A DNA stretch of 64,000 nucleotides from Rhizobium sp. BK313 (lineage in GTDB: Bacteria; Pseudomonadota; Alphaproteobacteria; Rhizobiales; Rhizobiaceae), in the NCBI RefSeq assembly GCF_014193655.1, contig NZ_JACHZQ010000007.1, positions 363,417 through 427,416 of the forward strand. Reading direction: 5' to 3'. The notes beneath the pieces are model-generated. The model had not been told where the DNA came from and made no database searches. It was given only the letters and a program-made list of their open reading frames with translations. Every line of letters starts with the position of its first letter. Position 1 is the stretch's first letter. Of the stretch, positions 52,339 through 59,980 are shown piece after piece. The position numbers and the translations under genes were made by a program.

Positions 52339-52367
52339 CCCGGTGCAGGAAACTGCGCCGGGTTTTT
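52339..52367 (+). terminator. Rho-independent terminator after serA
   Basis: CCCGGTGCAG and CTGCGCCGGG pair (one G-T) around a GAAA tetraloop, followed by TTTTT. Confidence 0.9.
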
Positions 52368-52522
52368 CGTTGCCAACTGGCTTTTCGCCGAAACGTGCAC
52401 CACCTGGGCTATCACCTTCCATCGGCCTGTGGATAAGTCCGAACCTCAGGCTATCGGCCCTCTTCAAACATGCCTATCTCTTTGTCATGGGGGCGTCACA
52501 AGGGAACAGTTTTGAGGGAATT

Positions 52523-53179
52523 ATGGCCAAGCCTATGACGGCTTGGCTCGCGAAACCGGCCGCGGTTGCGATCGTGCTGTTTGCGCGTGCCATCACCGCC
52601 GTGAGGGCGATCTGGCCGGAAAGCGGCGTACCGTCGGGACGGTGCATCTATTTCGCCAATCACTCCAGCCATGGTGATTTCATCCTTATCTGGGCGGTGC
52701 TTCCGCCGCGGCTGCGACAGCGAACACGTCCGGTCGCCGGCGCCGACTATTGGCTGAAATCGAAGCTGAACAGCTTCATTGGCCGCGACGTATTCAACGC
52801 CGTGCTTATCGAACGGGATCGCGAGGCGCGGACGGAAGATCCGATCGCGCAGATGGCCGCCGCCATCGATGCCGGCTCTTCATTGATCCTGTTTCCGGAA
52901 GGCACGCGAAATTTGACGGACGCGCCCCTGCAACCATTCAAGAGCGGGCTGTTTCATCTGGCGAAGATGCGCCCCGATATCGATCTCGTTCCCGTCTGGA
53001 TCAACAATCTCAACCGTGTCATGCCCAAGGGCGAGTTCGTGCCCATTCCGTTGATCTGTACAGTGACCTTCGGCAGCGCACTGCGTATCGGCCCAGACGA
53101 AGAGAAGGCGGATTTTCTCGCGCGGACGCAATCGGCACTGCTAGCTCTCTCTCCCAAACAAGTGGGGAATGGCGAATGA
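52523..53179 (+). CDS. Lysophospholipid acyltransferase (PlsC-like)
   Basis: A 218-residue membrane-associated acyltransferase. The catalytic NHSSHGD (HxxHxD spacing variant of HX4D) lies near residue 47 and the acceptor block LFPEGTRN near residue 120. ATG 52523 follows GAGGGAA; the frame is open 60 codons upstream into the terminator region. Its stop overlaps the next ATG (AATGA), starting a four-gene cassette with a CDP-diacylglycerol synthase-like, a small membrane and a CDP-alcohol phosphotransferase gene. The acyl acceptor is not known. Confidence 0.9.
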   Translation: MAKPMTAWLAKPAAVAIVLFARAITAVRAIWPESGVPSGRCIYFANHSSHGDFILIWAVLPPRLRQRTRPVAGADYWLKSKLNSFIGRDVFNAVLIERDREARTEDPIAQMAAAIDAGSSLILFPEGTRNLTDAPLQPFKSGLFHLAKMRPDIDLVPVWINNLNRVMPKGEFVPIPLICTVTFGSALRIGPDEEKADFLARTQSALLALSPKQVGNGE

Positions 53180-54123
53180 GTGCGGCGAGCTCCGATCTGA
53201 TTCACCTTGTCCTCGGCATCTTTGGCGTCCTGATCGTCGCATCCGTCATCGGGTATGTTCTGCAGCGCCGCCTGTCGCCGGATGGGTCCAACGCAGCGAT
53301 CGAAAACCTCAATGCCCGCATCAAGGCGTGGTGGGCGATGGTGATCCTGATCGGCATCGCCTTTCTGGCGGGCCGTACCGGCGTCATCCTGCTCTTCGCC
53401 TTCTGCTCCTTTGCGGCGCTGCGCGAATTCATCACGCTCACCAACACCAGGCGCGCCGACCATTGGGCGCTCGCCGCCGCATTCTTCGTCGCGCTGCCGC
53501 TGCAATATTATCTGCTCTGGGCCGAGGAATACGGCATCTTCTCGATCTTTATCCCGGTCTATGCATTCCTCTTCATGCCGATCATTGCGGTCTTGCGCGG
53601 CGATACCGAGCGCTTCCTGATCCGCATCGCCGAGGTGCAGTGGGCGCTGATGATCTGCGTCTTCTGCGCCTCGCATGTGCCTGCATTGCTTACCCTGCAT
53701 ATACCCGGCTATGAGGGACGCAACGTCCTCTTGATCGCGTTCCTCGTCATCGTCGTGCAGCTCAGCGATGTCCTGCAATATGTCTGGGGCAAGCTGTTCG
53801 GCCGCCACAAGATTGCGCCAAAGCTGTCACCATCGAAGACAGTCGAGGGGTTTGTCGGCGGAGTCGTCAGCGCGACGTTGATTGGCGCAGCGCTTTGGTG
53901 GATCACCCCGTTCACTCCGCTGCAGGCAGGCCTGCTTGCTTTCGTGATTACCCTTATGGGCTTCTTCGGCGGGCTGGTGATGTCGGCCATCAAAAGGGAT
54001 CGCGGTGTCAAGGACTGGGGGCACCTGATCGAAGGTCATGGCGGACTGATCGACCGGCTGGATTCCGTCGTCTTCTCCGCACCGATTTTCTTCCATCTCG
54101 TCCGCTACTGGTGGTCGCAGTGA
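53176..54123 (+). CDS. Phosphatidate cytidylyltransferase (CdsA family)
   Basis: A 315-residue integral membrane enzyme making CDP-diacylglycerol from CTP and phosphatidic acid. At least eight helices are apparent. The C-terminal CTP transferase signature is intact: LMGFFGGLVMSAIKRDRGVKD, then WGHLIEGHGGLIDRLDS with the Lys-Asp and Asp-x-x-Asp residues. The layout resembles E. coli YnbB more than the housekeeping CdsA. Start ATG 53176 overlaps the acyltransferase stop; its own stop overlaps the next start. A second, housekeeping cdsA is expected elsewhere in the genome. Confidence 0.92.
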   Translation: MSAASSDLIHLVLGIFGVLIVASVIGYVLQRRLSPDGSNAAIENLNARIKAWWAMVILIGIAFLAGRTGVILLFAFCSFAALREFITLTNTRRADHWALAAAFFVALPLQYYLLWAEEYGIFSIFIPVYAFLFMPIIAVLRGDTERFLIRIAEVQWALMICVFCASHVPALLTLHIPGYEGRNVLLIAFLVIVVQLSDVLQYVWGKLFGRHKIAPKLSPSKTVEGFVGGVVSATLIGAALWWITPFTPLQAGLLAFVITLMGFFGGLVMSAIKRDRGVKDWGHLIEGHGGLIDRLDSVVFSAPIFFHLVRYWWSQ

Positions 54124-54509
54124 TGACGGCGCGGGTGAGGTCGCTTGCCGGCAGCAGCATCGTGCACGTGCTTTTCGCCTTCCTCGCCATGGGCGGCTGG
54201 GCCGTCTTTGCCAACCGCCTGCATCCGATGCCGAGGCCGTTGGTCGCCGGTGTCGTTCAGGGCATTCTGTCGGCCTGCCTGACGCTGTTTCTGAAATCGG
54301 TGGTCGAAGCGCTGTCGAAACGGTTCAGCGGCTTTACGGCTCTCTGGGCGCCGCCATTGATCGCTTGTCTCGGCTCTACCGGCATATTGGTGACGATCCA
54401 TGCCCTCAGCGGCACGCCGGAGATATTGAAGACCATCGCGGTGCCGCTGCTGGTCTCGACCAGCTATGCGGCGATCTACAATTATTCGATTTCCGGCGGG
54501 AGGCGTTAG
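54123..54509 (+). CDS. Small membrane protein in the phospholipid cassette
   Basis: A 128-residue protein with about four hydrophobic helices (VHVLFAFLAMGGWAVFAN, LVAGVVQGILSACLTLFLK, WAPPLIACLGSTGILVTIHAL, IAVPLLVSTSYAAIYN). I do not recognise the family. It is tightly coupled, by TGATG with the cytidylyltransferase gene and 4 bases from the phosphotransferase gene, so it probably serves that membrane pathway, perhaps as a transporter or accessory subunit. The start at 54123 is supported by the overlap only. Confidence 0.75.
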   Translation: MTARVRSLAGSSIVHVLFAFLAMGGWAVFANRLHPMPRPLVAGVVQGILSACLTLFLKSVVEALSKRFSGFTALWAPPLIACLGSTGILVTIHALSGTPEILKTIAVPLLVSTSYAAIYNYSISGGRR

Positions 54510-54513
54510 GTAG

Positions 54514-55164
54514 ATGGCGGGCGAGGGAGCGGGCGACAGGCGGCCATTGGCCAGCCGCAATACGCGCTGGGCACAGGCATTGGCGCGGCGTATGACGGCG
54601 CTGTCGGTGACGCCCAACCGGATATCGCAGGCGAGCATGGTCATGGCGGCGCTGGCCGGCAGTTCTTTCTGGCTGTCGGGGCAGGGCAGTGGTGGGCTGC
54701 GCGCCATATTTCTCATCCTTGCGGCACTCTTCTGCCAGCTTCGGCTGCTCTGCAATCTGCTTGACGGCATGGTCGCCGTCGAGGGCGGCAAGGGCGAGGC
54801 GGATGGGCCGTTCTGGAATGAATTCCCGGACCGCGTCGCCGATATCCTGATCTTTGCCGGCGTCGGCTATGGTATCGCCGCACCCGGCCTCGGCTGGGCC
54901 GCTGCCGCCTTTGCCGTTCTCACCGCCTATGTCCGCGAGCTCGGCCGCGCTACGGGCAATCCCAGCGATTTCGGCGGGCCGATGGCCAAACAGCACCGCA
55001 TGGCAACGATTACGGTTGCTGCCTTGTTGTCGGTCGTCGAAGTGCTATGGAGCGGCGGCTCCTGGGTGTTGACCATCGCACTCTGGATCATCGCCGCCGG
55101 TGCAGCGGTAACGGCTCTTCGCCGCGGTCTCAATCTTATACGGCAGTTGAAAGCCAGAGGTTGA
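54514..55164 (+). CDS. CDP-alcohol phosphatidyltransferase-family protein with altered motif
   Basis: A 216-residue integral membrane protein with about five helices. The signature DGxxARx8GxxxDxxxD is present as DGMVAVEGGKGEADGPFWN followed by EFPD: Asp84, Gly85, Ala88, Gly98 and Asp106 are kept, but Arg89 is replaced by Val and the third Asp by Asn102. It uses CDP-diacylglycerol or another CDP-alcohol if active. It resembles the E. coli YnbA/YnbB pairing. Because key residues change, the head-group alcohol, or even activity, is open. Confidence 0.85.
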   Translation: MAGEGAGDRRPLASRNTRWAQALARRMTALSVTPNRISQASMVMAALAGSSFWLSGQGSGGLRAIFLILAALFCQLRLLCNLLDGMVAVEGGKGEADGPFWNEFPDRVADILIFAGVGYGIAAPGLGWAAAAFAVLTAYVRELGRATGNPSDFGGPMAKQHRMATITVAALLSVVEVLWSGGSWVLTIALWIIAAGAAVTALRRGLNLIRQLKARG

Positions 55165-55376
55165 GAGGCAGTCTCATCCTATGAGGAGCTGCTGTCGCCA
55201 TGCTGGTGATTCGCCGCCTCTTGCGCCGGGCGGCAATCCTTTCTATATCCCTGGTCCATCGAGGCTGGGCGGCCAAGTCGCCGCGTGCCCGCAGATGATA
55301 AAAATCCGCCGCTTTTGCATGGCAACCGGTGGACAGAAGACAGCACCGAAGATCGACTGAGATTGGCGGCAAGACC

Positions 55377-56576
55377 GTGAACACACTGGATTTTGACAAG
55401 AGGCCGGAAGATACGCGCGTCGTCGTCGCCATGTCTGGCGGCGTCGATAGTTCCGTCGTTGCCGGCATCCTGAAGCGCCAAGGCTATGACGTGCTCGGGA
55501 TCACGCTGCAGCTTTATGATCACGGCGCCGCCGTGCACCGCGCCGGCTCTTGCTGTGCCGGCCAGGATATCGACGACGCCCGCCGCGTCTGCGAGACGCT
55601 CGGCATTCCGCATTATGTGCTCGACTACGAAAAGCGTTTCCGAGAGACGGTGATCAATCCCTTCGCTGAAAGCTACGTTGCCGGCGAGACGCCGATCCCT
55701 TGTGTTGCCTGCAACCAGACCGTCAAGTTCGCCGATCTTCTGGCGACGGCCAAGGAACTGGGCGCCGATGCGCTGGCGACCGGCCACTACATCCGCTCCC
55801 GCCCGAACCCGTCCGCCGACAATCCCGGCCGCCGCGCGCTCTACCGCCCGGCCGATGCCGATCGCGACCAGAGCTATTTCCTCTTTGCGACCACGCAGGA
55901 GCAGATCGACTATCTGCGCTTTCCGCTCGGCGGCATGCCGAAGTCGGAGACGCGTGCGCTTGCCGAGGAGATGGGTCTCGTCGTTGCCAAGAAGGCCGAC
56001 AGCCAGGACATCTGTTTCGTGCCGCAGGGCAAATATTCCGACGTGATCGCCAAACTGAAGCCGAATGCGGCGCTCGCCGGCGAGATCGTCCATCTCGACG
56101 GTCGCGTGCTCGGCCATCACGAGGGCATCCTGCACTACACGATCGGCCAGCGCCGCGGCATCGGGATCGCTACCGGCGAACCGCTTTATGTCGTCTATCT
56201 TGACGCCCGCTCGCGCCGCGTCATTGTCGGCCCGAAAGAAGCGCTGGAGACGCACCGCGTCTACCTCCGCGACGTCAACTGGCTCGGCGACGAGCCGCTG
56301 GCGAAGGCGGCTTCCGGCGAGGGCATTGCCTGTTACGCCAAGGTCCGCTCGACCCGCGCGCCAGCCCCTGCCGTGCTGCATGCCGATTCCACGGGCATCT
56401 ATGTCGACCTGACGATCGGCGAAGCCGGCGTCGCTCCTGGCCAGGCCTGCGCGCTCTATTCCGCCCCCGGTGACGATGCCCGCGTCTACGGCGGTGGCTT
56501 CATCGAACGCTCCGAGCGCGAGCCGATGGCGGAAGCCTCTCTGAAGGCTCTTCTGGCCAGCCCGGTCGCCGCATGA
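55377..56576 (+). CDS. mnmA: tRNA-specific 2-thiouridylase MnmA
   Basis: MnmA adds sulfur to U34 of tRNA-Lys, -Glu and -Gln. GTG 55377 (MNTLDFDKRPEDTRVVVAMS) matches rhizobial MnmA; another GTG at 55329 is in frame. The 399-residue protein has the PP-loop SGGVDS at 20-25, the nucleophilic CVACNQTVKF, HYIRSRP, DQSYFLFATTQEQ and the second catalytic Cys region SQDICFVPQGKY. It precedes the tRNA-Met gene; no link in function is implied. Confidence 0.95.
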   Translation: MNTLDFDKRPEDTRVVVAMSGGVDSSVVAGILKRQGYDVLGITLQLYDHGAAVHRAGSCCAGQDIDDARRVCETLGIPHYVLDYEKRFRETVINPFAESYVAGETPIPCVACNQTVKFADLLATAKELGADALATGHYIRSRPNPSADNPGRRALYRPADADRDQSYFLFATTQEQIDYLRFPLGGMPKSETRALAEEMGLVVAKKADSQDICFVPQGKYSDVIAKLKPNAALAGEIVHLDGRVLGHHEGILHYTIGQRRGIGIATGEPLYVVYLDARSRRVIVGPKEALETHRVYLRDVNWLGDEPLAKAASGEGIACYAKVRSTRAPAPAVLHADSTGIYVDLTIGEAGVAPGQACALYSAPGDDARVYGGGFIERSEREPMAEASLKALLASPVAA

Positions 56577-56628
56577 AGCCAGGCGGTTGTCGGGCAGGGG
56601 AAAGCATTGATTTTTCCAAATCATCCGC

Positions 56629-56658
56629 TTGACACAAAGCCGAACCGCACCTTATAAG
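56629..56658 (+). promoter_or_regulatory. Promoter of the tRNA-Met gene
   Basis: TTGACA at 56629-56634 and TATAAG at 56653-56658 are 18 bases apart (17 if TTATAA is used), a near-consensus sigma-70 promoter, about 85 bases upstream of the tRNA. Confidence 0.7.
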
Positions 56659-56741
56659 CCGCTCAACCGACGAGCCCACGCTCCTCGAGCGCCGGTTTCG
56701 TTTGGCCCTTGCGTGTAAAACTATAGATTATGCGCAGAAGT

Positions 56742-56818
56742 GGCGGAGTAGCTCAGTAGGTCAGAGCAGAGGAATCATAATCCTTGTGTCGGGGGTTCAA
56801 ATCCCTCCTCCGCTACCA
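56742..56818 (+). tRNA. tRNA-Met(CAT), elongator type
   Basis: A 77-base cloverleaf: acceptor GGCGGAG with CTCCGCT (first pair G-T), D arm GCTC/GAGC, anticodon stem GAGGA/TCCTT with loop ATCATAA and anticodon CAT, T arm GGGGG TTCAAAT CCCTC, and encoded CCA. The acceptor lacks the C1-A72 mismatch and the three G-C pairs of initiator tRNA, so it is elongator Met rather than fMet; a tRNA-Ile modified by TilS is less likely but possible since the anticodon is the same. Confidence 0.93.
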
Positions 56819-56972
56819 AAATCTTCAAGAAAATCAGATGTATGTTGCGAACGATCCAAAGTGATTGCGGTGCTGTTGTTGCAGCCGGATACCGAATTCC
56901 GGAATTTTGCTAGCAGGATCGGGAATTTTGATTTTTGAATCGGCACGGTTTCGGCCGTTCCGGGTTGTTGCA

Positions 56973-57000
56973 AACGGGCAGCCCTTGCGAACCGCCCGTT
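56973..57000. terminator. Weak hairpin downstream of the sulfatase gene
   Basis: AACGGGC and GCCCGTT pair over 7 bases with a 14-base loop, 16 bases past the sulfatase stop. No U-run follows on the minus strand, so termination is uncertain. Confidence 0.35.
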
Positions 57001-57016
57001 ATCTTGACTGTCTTGA

Positions 57017-58702
57017 CTAGTTGCCTGGCTTGTTCTTGATCGCTGCGTCGATCTGCCTCTTCACAGCATCAAGGTTGAAGGAGGCCGGATCCTGCATCGG
57101 TGGGTAATCAACCGCTGTGAGGGCCAGTTTGGCGACCAACTCCTGGACACTGACGAAGCGCCAGAACTCGCGAGCAAAGAAGTCGTTCATGTATCCTCCA
57201 CCCTGGTCATTGAGGCTTTGCTCGCCGATCGACGGTGTCCGCTCGAAGGGATCCTGACGGATATTGACCATTGTGGGCATGTCCGTTGTTACCTTCGCGC
57301 CAGGCCAACCCTGAGGCTGTTGAAAGAACTGGAACTTGAAGTTATCGATGCGAACTGCACCCAGATGAGGGCCACCGAAGTAGAAAAATTCATGACGCGC
57401 GGACGGCGAATTGCCCTCCAATAGGTCCAACTGGTTGTAGCCATCAAGGTGGTTCTTGTAGGTCTGATCACCCAACTTCGTGCCCTTCAGAAGTTCATCG
57501 GTGATGTTAGGATTACCAGCAGCCGCCGCGAGTGTAGGGAACCAATCCAAGGCCGAGAAGATTCCGTTCTCGACCGTACCTGGCTTGACCTTGCCCGGCC
57601 AGCGGATGATGGCCGGTGCACGGAAGCCACCCTCCATCACGGTACCCTTGGTGCCCTTGAATGGCGTCATGCCGCCGTCAGGCCAAGTAAATACTTCTGC
57701 GCCATTGTCGGTCGTGAAAATGACGATGGTGTTGTCGGTCTCGCCCGCATCCTCGATGCATTTCATGATGGCACCGACGCTGTCGTCCAATTGCGCCATG
57801 CCGGCTTCTTCAAGGCCATAATTGCTCTGGCTGTTCATCAAGCTCTGATACTTAGGAGACAGGAATGTCCAGACGTGCATGCGCGTCGTGTTGTGCCAGA
57901 CGAAAAACGGCTTGCCGTCGGTTTTGGCTTTATCCATGAAGTCGCACGAAGCTTTGACCAGCACTTCGTCGAATGTGCCCATATCGTACTTGGCCTTGGG
58001 TGTGATGTCGTGCATGTTCGGCACGTTGGACATATCGGGGTACGGCGCCAAGGGGCCTTCATCGATGATCTTCTGCTTGCCGATCTTGCCCCAGCGCGGC
58101 TGCTGGGTCGCGTCGTCCGTGTCCGTAGCAAAGCTGTGCACCAAATTGCGCGGCCCGACTTTGTCACGATACGACTGGTCATCCGGGAACGAATACCAAT
58201 AGGGGTCTGACATTGCGTCAAGGTGGTACAGGTACCCGAAGAACTCATCGAAACCATGGAGAGTTGGCAGAAACTTGTTCAAATCGCCGAGATGATTCTT
58301 GCCAAACTGGCCGGTGGCGTAACCCTCGGTCTTGAGGACGGCGGCGATAGTTGCCGCCTTGTCCGGCATGCCCACATCAGCGCCGGCCTGACCGACGGTC
58401 GTCAGGCCAGTGCGCAGCGGGATTTCACCGGTAATGAAACTCGCGCGGCCCGCGGTGCAACTCGCCTCGGCATAATAGTCGGTGAACATCATGCCTTCAG
58501 ACGCCAGCTTGTCGAGGTTCGGCGTCTTGCCGGACATGATGCCCCGGTGATAGGCACCAATGTTGAACCAGCCGACATCGTCACCCATGATGACAACGAT
58601 GTTGGGTTTTGGCTGCTGTTGCTGCGCGACTGCCGGTGCACCTAGTGTGGCTGCGAATGCGGAAGCCAGCAGACAGAAATAAAGATTTCTCATGCTACTC
58701 AT
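57017..58702 (-). CDS. Exported sulfatase (arylsulfatase family)
   Basis: A 561-residue periplasmic sulfatase. The signal peptide ends APAVAQ. The metal residues are in NIVVIMGDDVGWFNIG (Asp41, Asp42) and FTTDNGAEVFTWPDGG. The formylglycine motif is SCTAGRASFITG, with Cys82 to be oxidised; the usual CxPxR is CxAxR here, a form handled by radical-SAM type sulfatase-maturating enzymes, though other routes exist. No maturase is encoded in the window. The natural sulfate ester is unknown. It lies alone beyond the tRNA-Met gene. Confidence 0.92.
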   Translation of the reverse strand: MSSMRNLYFCLLASAFAATLGAPAVAQQQQPKPNIVVIMGDDVGWFNIGAYHRGIMSGKTPNLDKLASEGMMFTDYYAEASCTAGRASFITGEIPLRTGLTTVGQAGADVGMPDKAATIAAVLKTEGYATGQFGKNHLGDLNKFLPTLHGFDEFFGYLYHLDAMSDPYWYSFPDDQSYRDKVGPRNLVHSFATDTDDATQQPRWGKIGKQKIIDEGPLAPYPDMSNVPNMHDITPKAKYDMGTFDEVLVKASCDFMDKAKTDGKPFFVWHNTTRMHVWTFLSPKYQSLMNSQSNYGLEEAGMAQLDDSVGAIMKCIEDAGETDNTIVIFTTDNGAEVFTWPDGGMTPFKGTKGTVMEGGFRAPAIIRWPGKVKPGTVENGIFSALDWFPTLAAAAGNPNITDELLKGTKLGDQTYKNHLDGYNQLDLLEGNSPSARHEFFYFGGPHLGAVRIDNFKFQFFQQPQGWPGAKVTTDMPTMVNIRQDPFERTPSIGEQSLNDQGGGYMNDFFAREFWRFVSVQELVAKLALTAVDYPPMQDPASFNLDAVKRQIDAAIKNKPGN

Positions 58703-59291
58703 GGCCTACATCCTCCGTTTGAGTTTGCGCGTGGCTCGGCCCAATCGGGATTGCTCTCTCAAAAGAGCAGGATCTCCCATCCTCTCGGTTGGGACGCCTT
58801 GTGTGTGACACTACGCGCCAAGGTGCCACAGGAAGGTCGGCTATGGTGGATTTCTGAATGCAGCTCAGACTACTCGCCATAAGGCGGCGATAGGCGTACC
58901 CGTCATCGAGCGTCGACGGCTGGCAACGAGATGCTTGCTGTGGCTATTGCCCCTATCAGTATTTTCATATTTGCTAATATAGTGTATTTGCGGCTTCGCG
59001 TCTAGATTGAAAGCTTCTCAAGAGAGCACTTCTAGTGCGGCACGGTCACTGACTTTTCCCGCGTGCTCCCGTAATTCCCATATTTTCCGATACTCGGTGG
59101 CAGACAATACCGGTTGCTGTATCGTGGATCACGACCCGGAAACTACTTGCCGGAATGTCTTGCCAGTCGATCTACGGTTCAGCGCCTCCGCTCTTGAGAG
59201 TTTCGGCCAGGCTCCCTCCGCAACGCCGTCCTCTTCGAGCCTGCTGCGCGCCAGGGTTAGCCACCTCAACGCTGGCGGAAATCGGGCCAAC
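58703..59291. other. Long non-coding stretch after the sulfatase start
   Basis: These 589 bases hold no credible gene. The plus-strand open frame 59007-59465 covers part of it but runs antisense to the coiled-coil gene and has no coding character. The first 150 bases should contain the sulfatase promoter. No RNA gene, repeat or insertion sequence was recognised. Confidence 0.5.
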
Positions 59292-59522
59292 TCAGCTTTC
59301 ACCCTTATCGATGCGACGTCTCAAATCCTCGGCAAAATATTTATAGTCCTCAAGCAGACGCTCATAGTGAGCAAGGACGATTGCCGTAACATCCTCCCAA
59401 GGGCCATCACCGAACCTGGCTTGATGATGGATCTCTCCGGCCTGAATACGAGAGATGCGCTGTGAGAGCTCCTCAATCTGTCCGACGCATTCTGTTAAAC
59501 GTTCGACAAGCGATGTACCCAT
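59292..59522 (-). CDS. Small coiled-coil protein of unknown function
   Basis: A 76-residue helical, acidic protein. ATG 59522 is chosen because GGAGG lies 5 bases upstream; in-frame ATGs at 59534 and 59570 lack a ribosome site. The sequence has two helices, ERLTECVGQIEELSQRISRI and VLAHYERLLEDYKYFAEDLR, joined by a HHQARFGDGPWEDV segment, and could form a coiled-coil hairpin. No signal or membrane segment. I do not recognise the family, but the composition is that of a real gene. Confidence 0.65.
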   Translation of the reverse strand: MGTSLVERLTECVGQIEELSQRISRIQAGEIHHQARFGDGPWEDVTAIVLAHYERLLEDYKYFAEDLRRRIDKGES

Positions 59523-59802
59523 CTTCCCCTCCATCCCGCTGACGTGACGACTGAATGCGGAAGTCAACAATGATAGGCGCTGAAAGACAAGCTATCCAAG
59601 AGGGGCATATGCCCGTTAGCTAGCCTTTGGGCAACGACAACGTGAAACGGTGGAAGCTGCTGGCCGCCCATGATGGCCGAAACACTTCACGATAACGGCA
59701 TGAGTCCAGGCGACAGAAAAAGTGCGGAGCGAGTTCATTCCTCCGTCTTTTTTGTGAACATTATGACTCCTTACCGCGTTGGTGCGGAAAAGGGGATTGA
59801 AT

Positions 59803-59877
59803 ATGGATTACTATGTGACACTCGCAGTATGCGTTACCGCCGGGTCGTTCGTCTTTGCCGTTATGAATATTCGCTAG
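59803..59877 (+). CDS. Probable 24-residue membrane peptide
   Basis: ATG 59803 follows AAGGGG at 8 bases, and the 25 codons read MDYYVTLAVCVTAGSFVFAV plus MNIR before a stop. The peptide is one continuous hydrophobic helix (about residues 5-21) followed by a basic end, the pattern of bacterial single-helix small proteins such as KdpF. A larger open frame here in another phase (59670-59984) shows no coding signs. The gene is too short for usual gene finders. Its role is unknown; the ribosome site and the helix are the only evidence. Confidence 0.5.
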   Translation: MDYYVTLAVCVTAGSFVFAVMNIR

Positions 59878-59980
59878 GATCAGCAGGCAGGGCGCAAACC
59901 AACACAGGTCAGGCGCGAGTCAAGACGAAACGCGCACCTGTATCGGTCGAGCAATGCCCGAGCTTCCATTTCTGTGTGGC

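Noticed and set aside
59007..59465. 152-codon open frame on the plus strand
   Set aside because: No ribosome site or domain; overlaps the coiled-coil gene on the other strand, which has better coding character.
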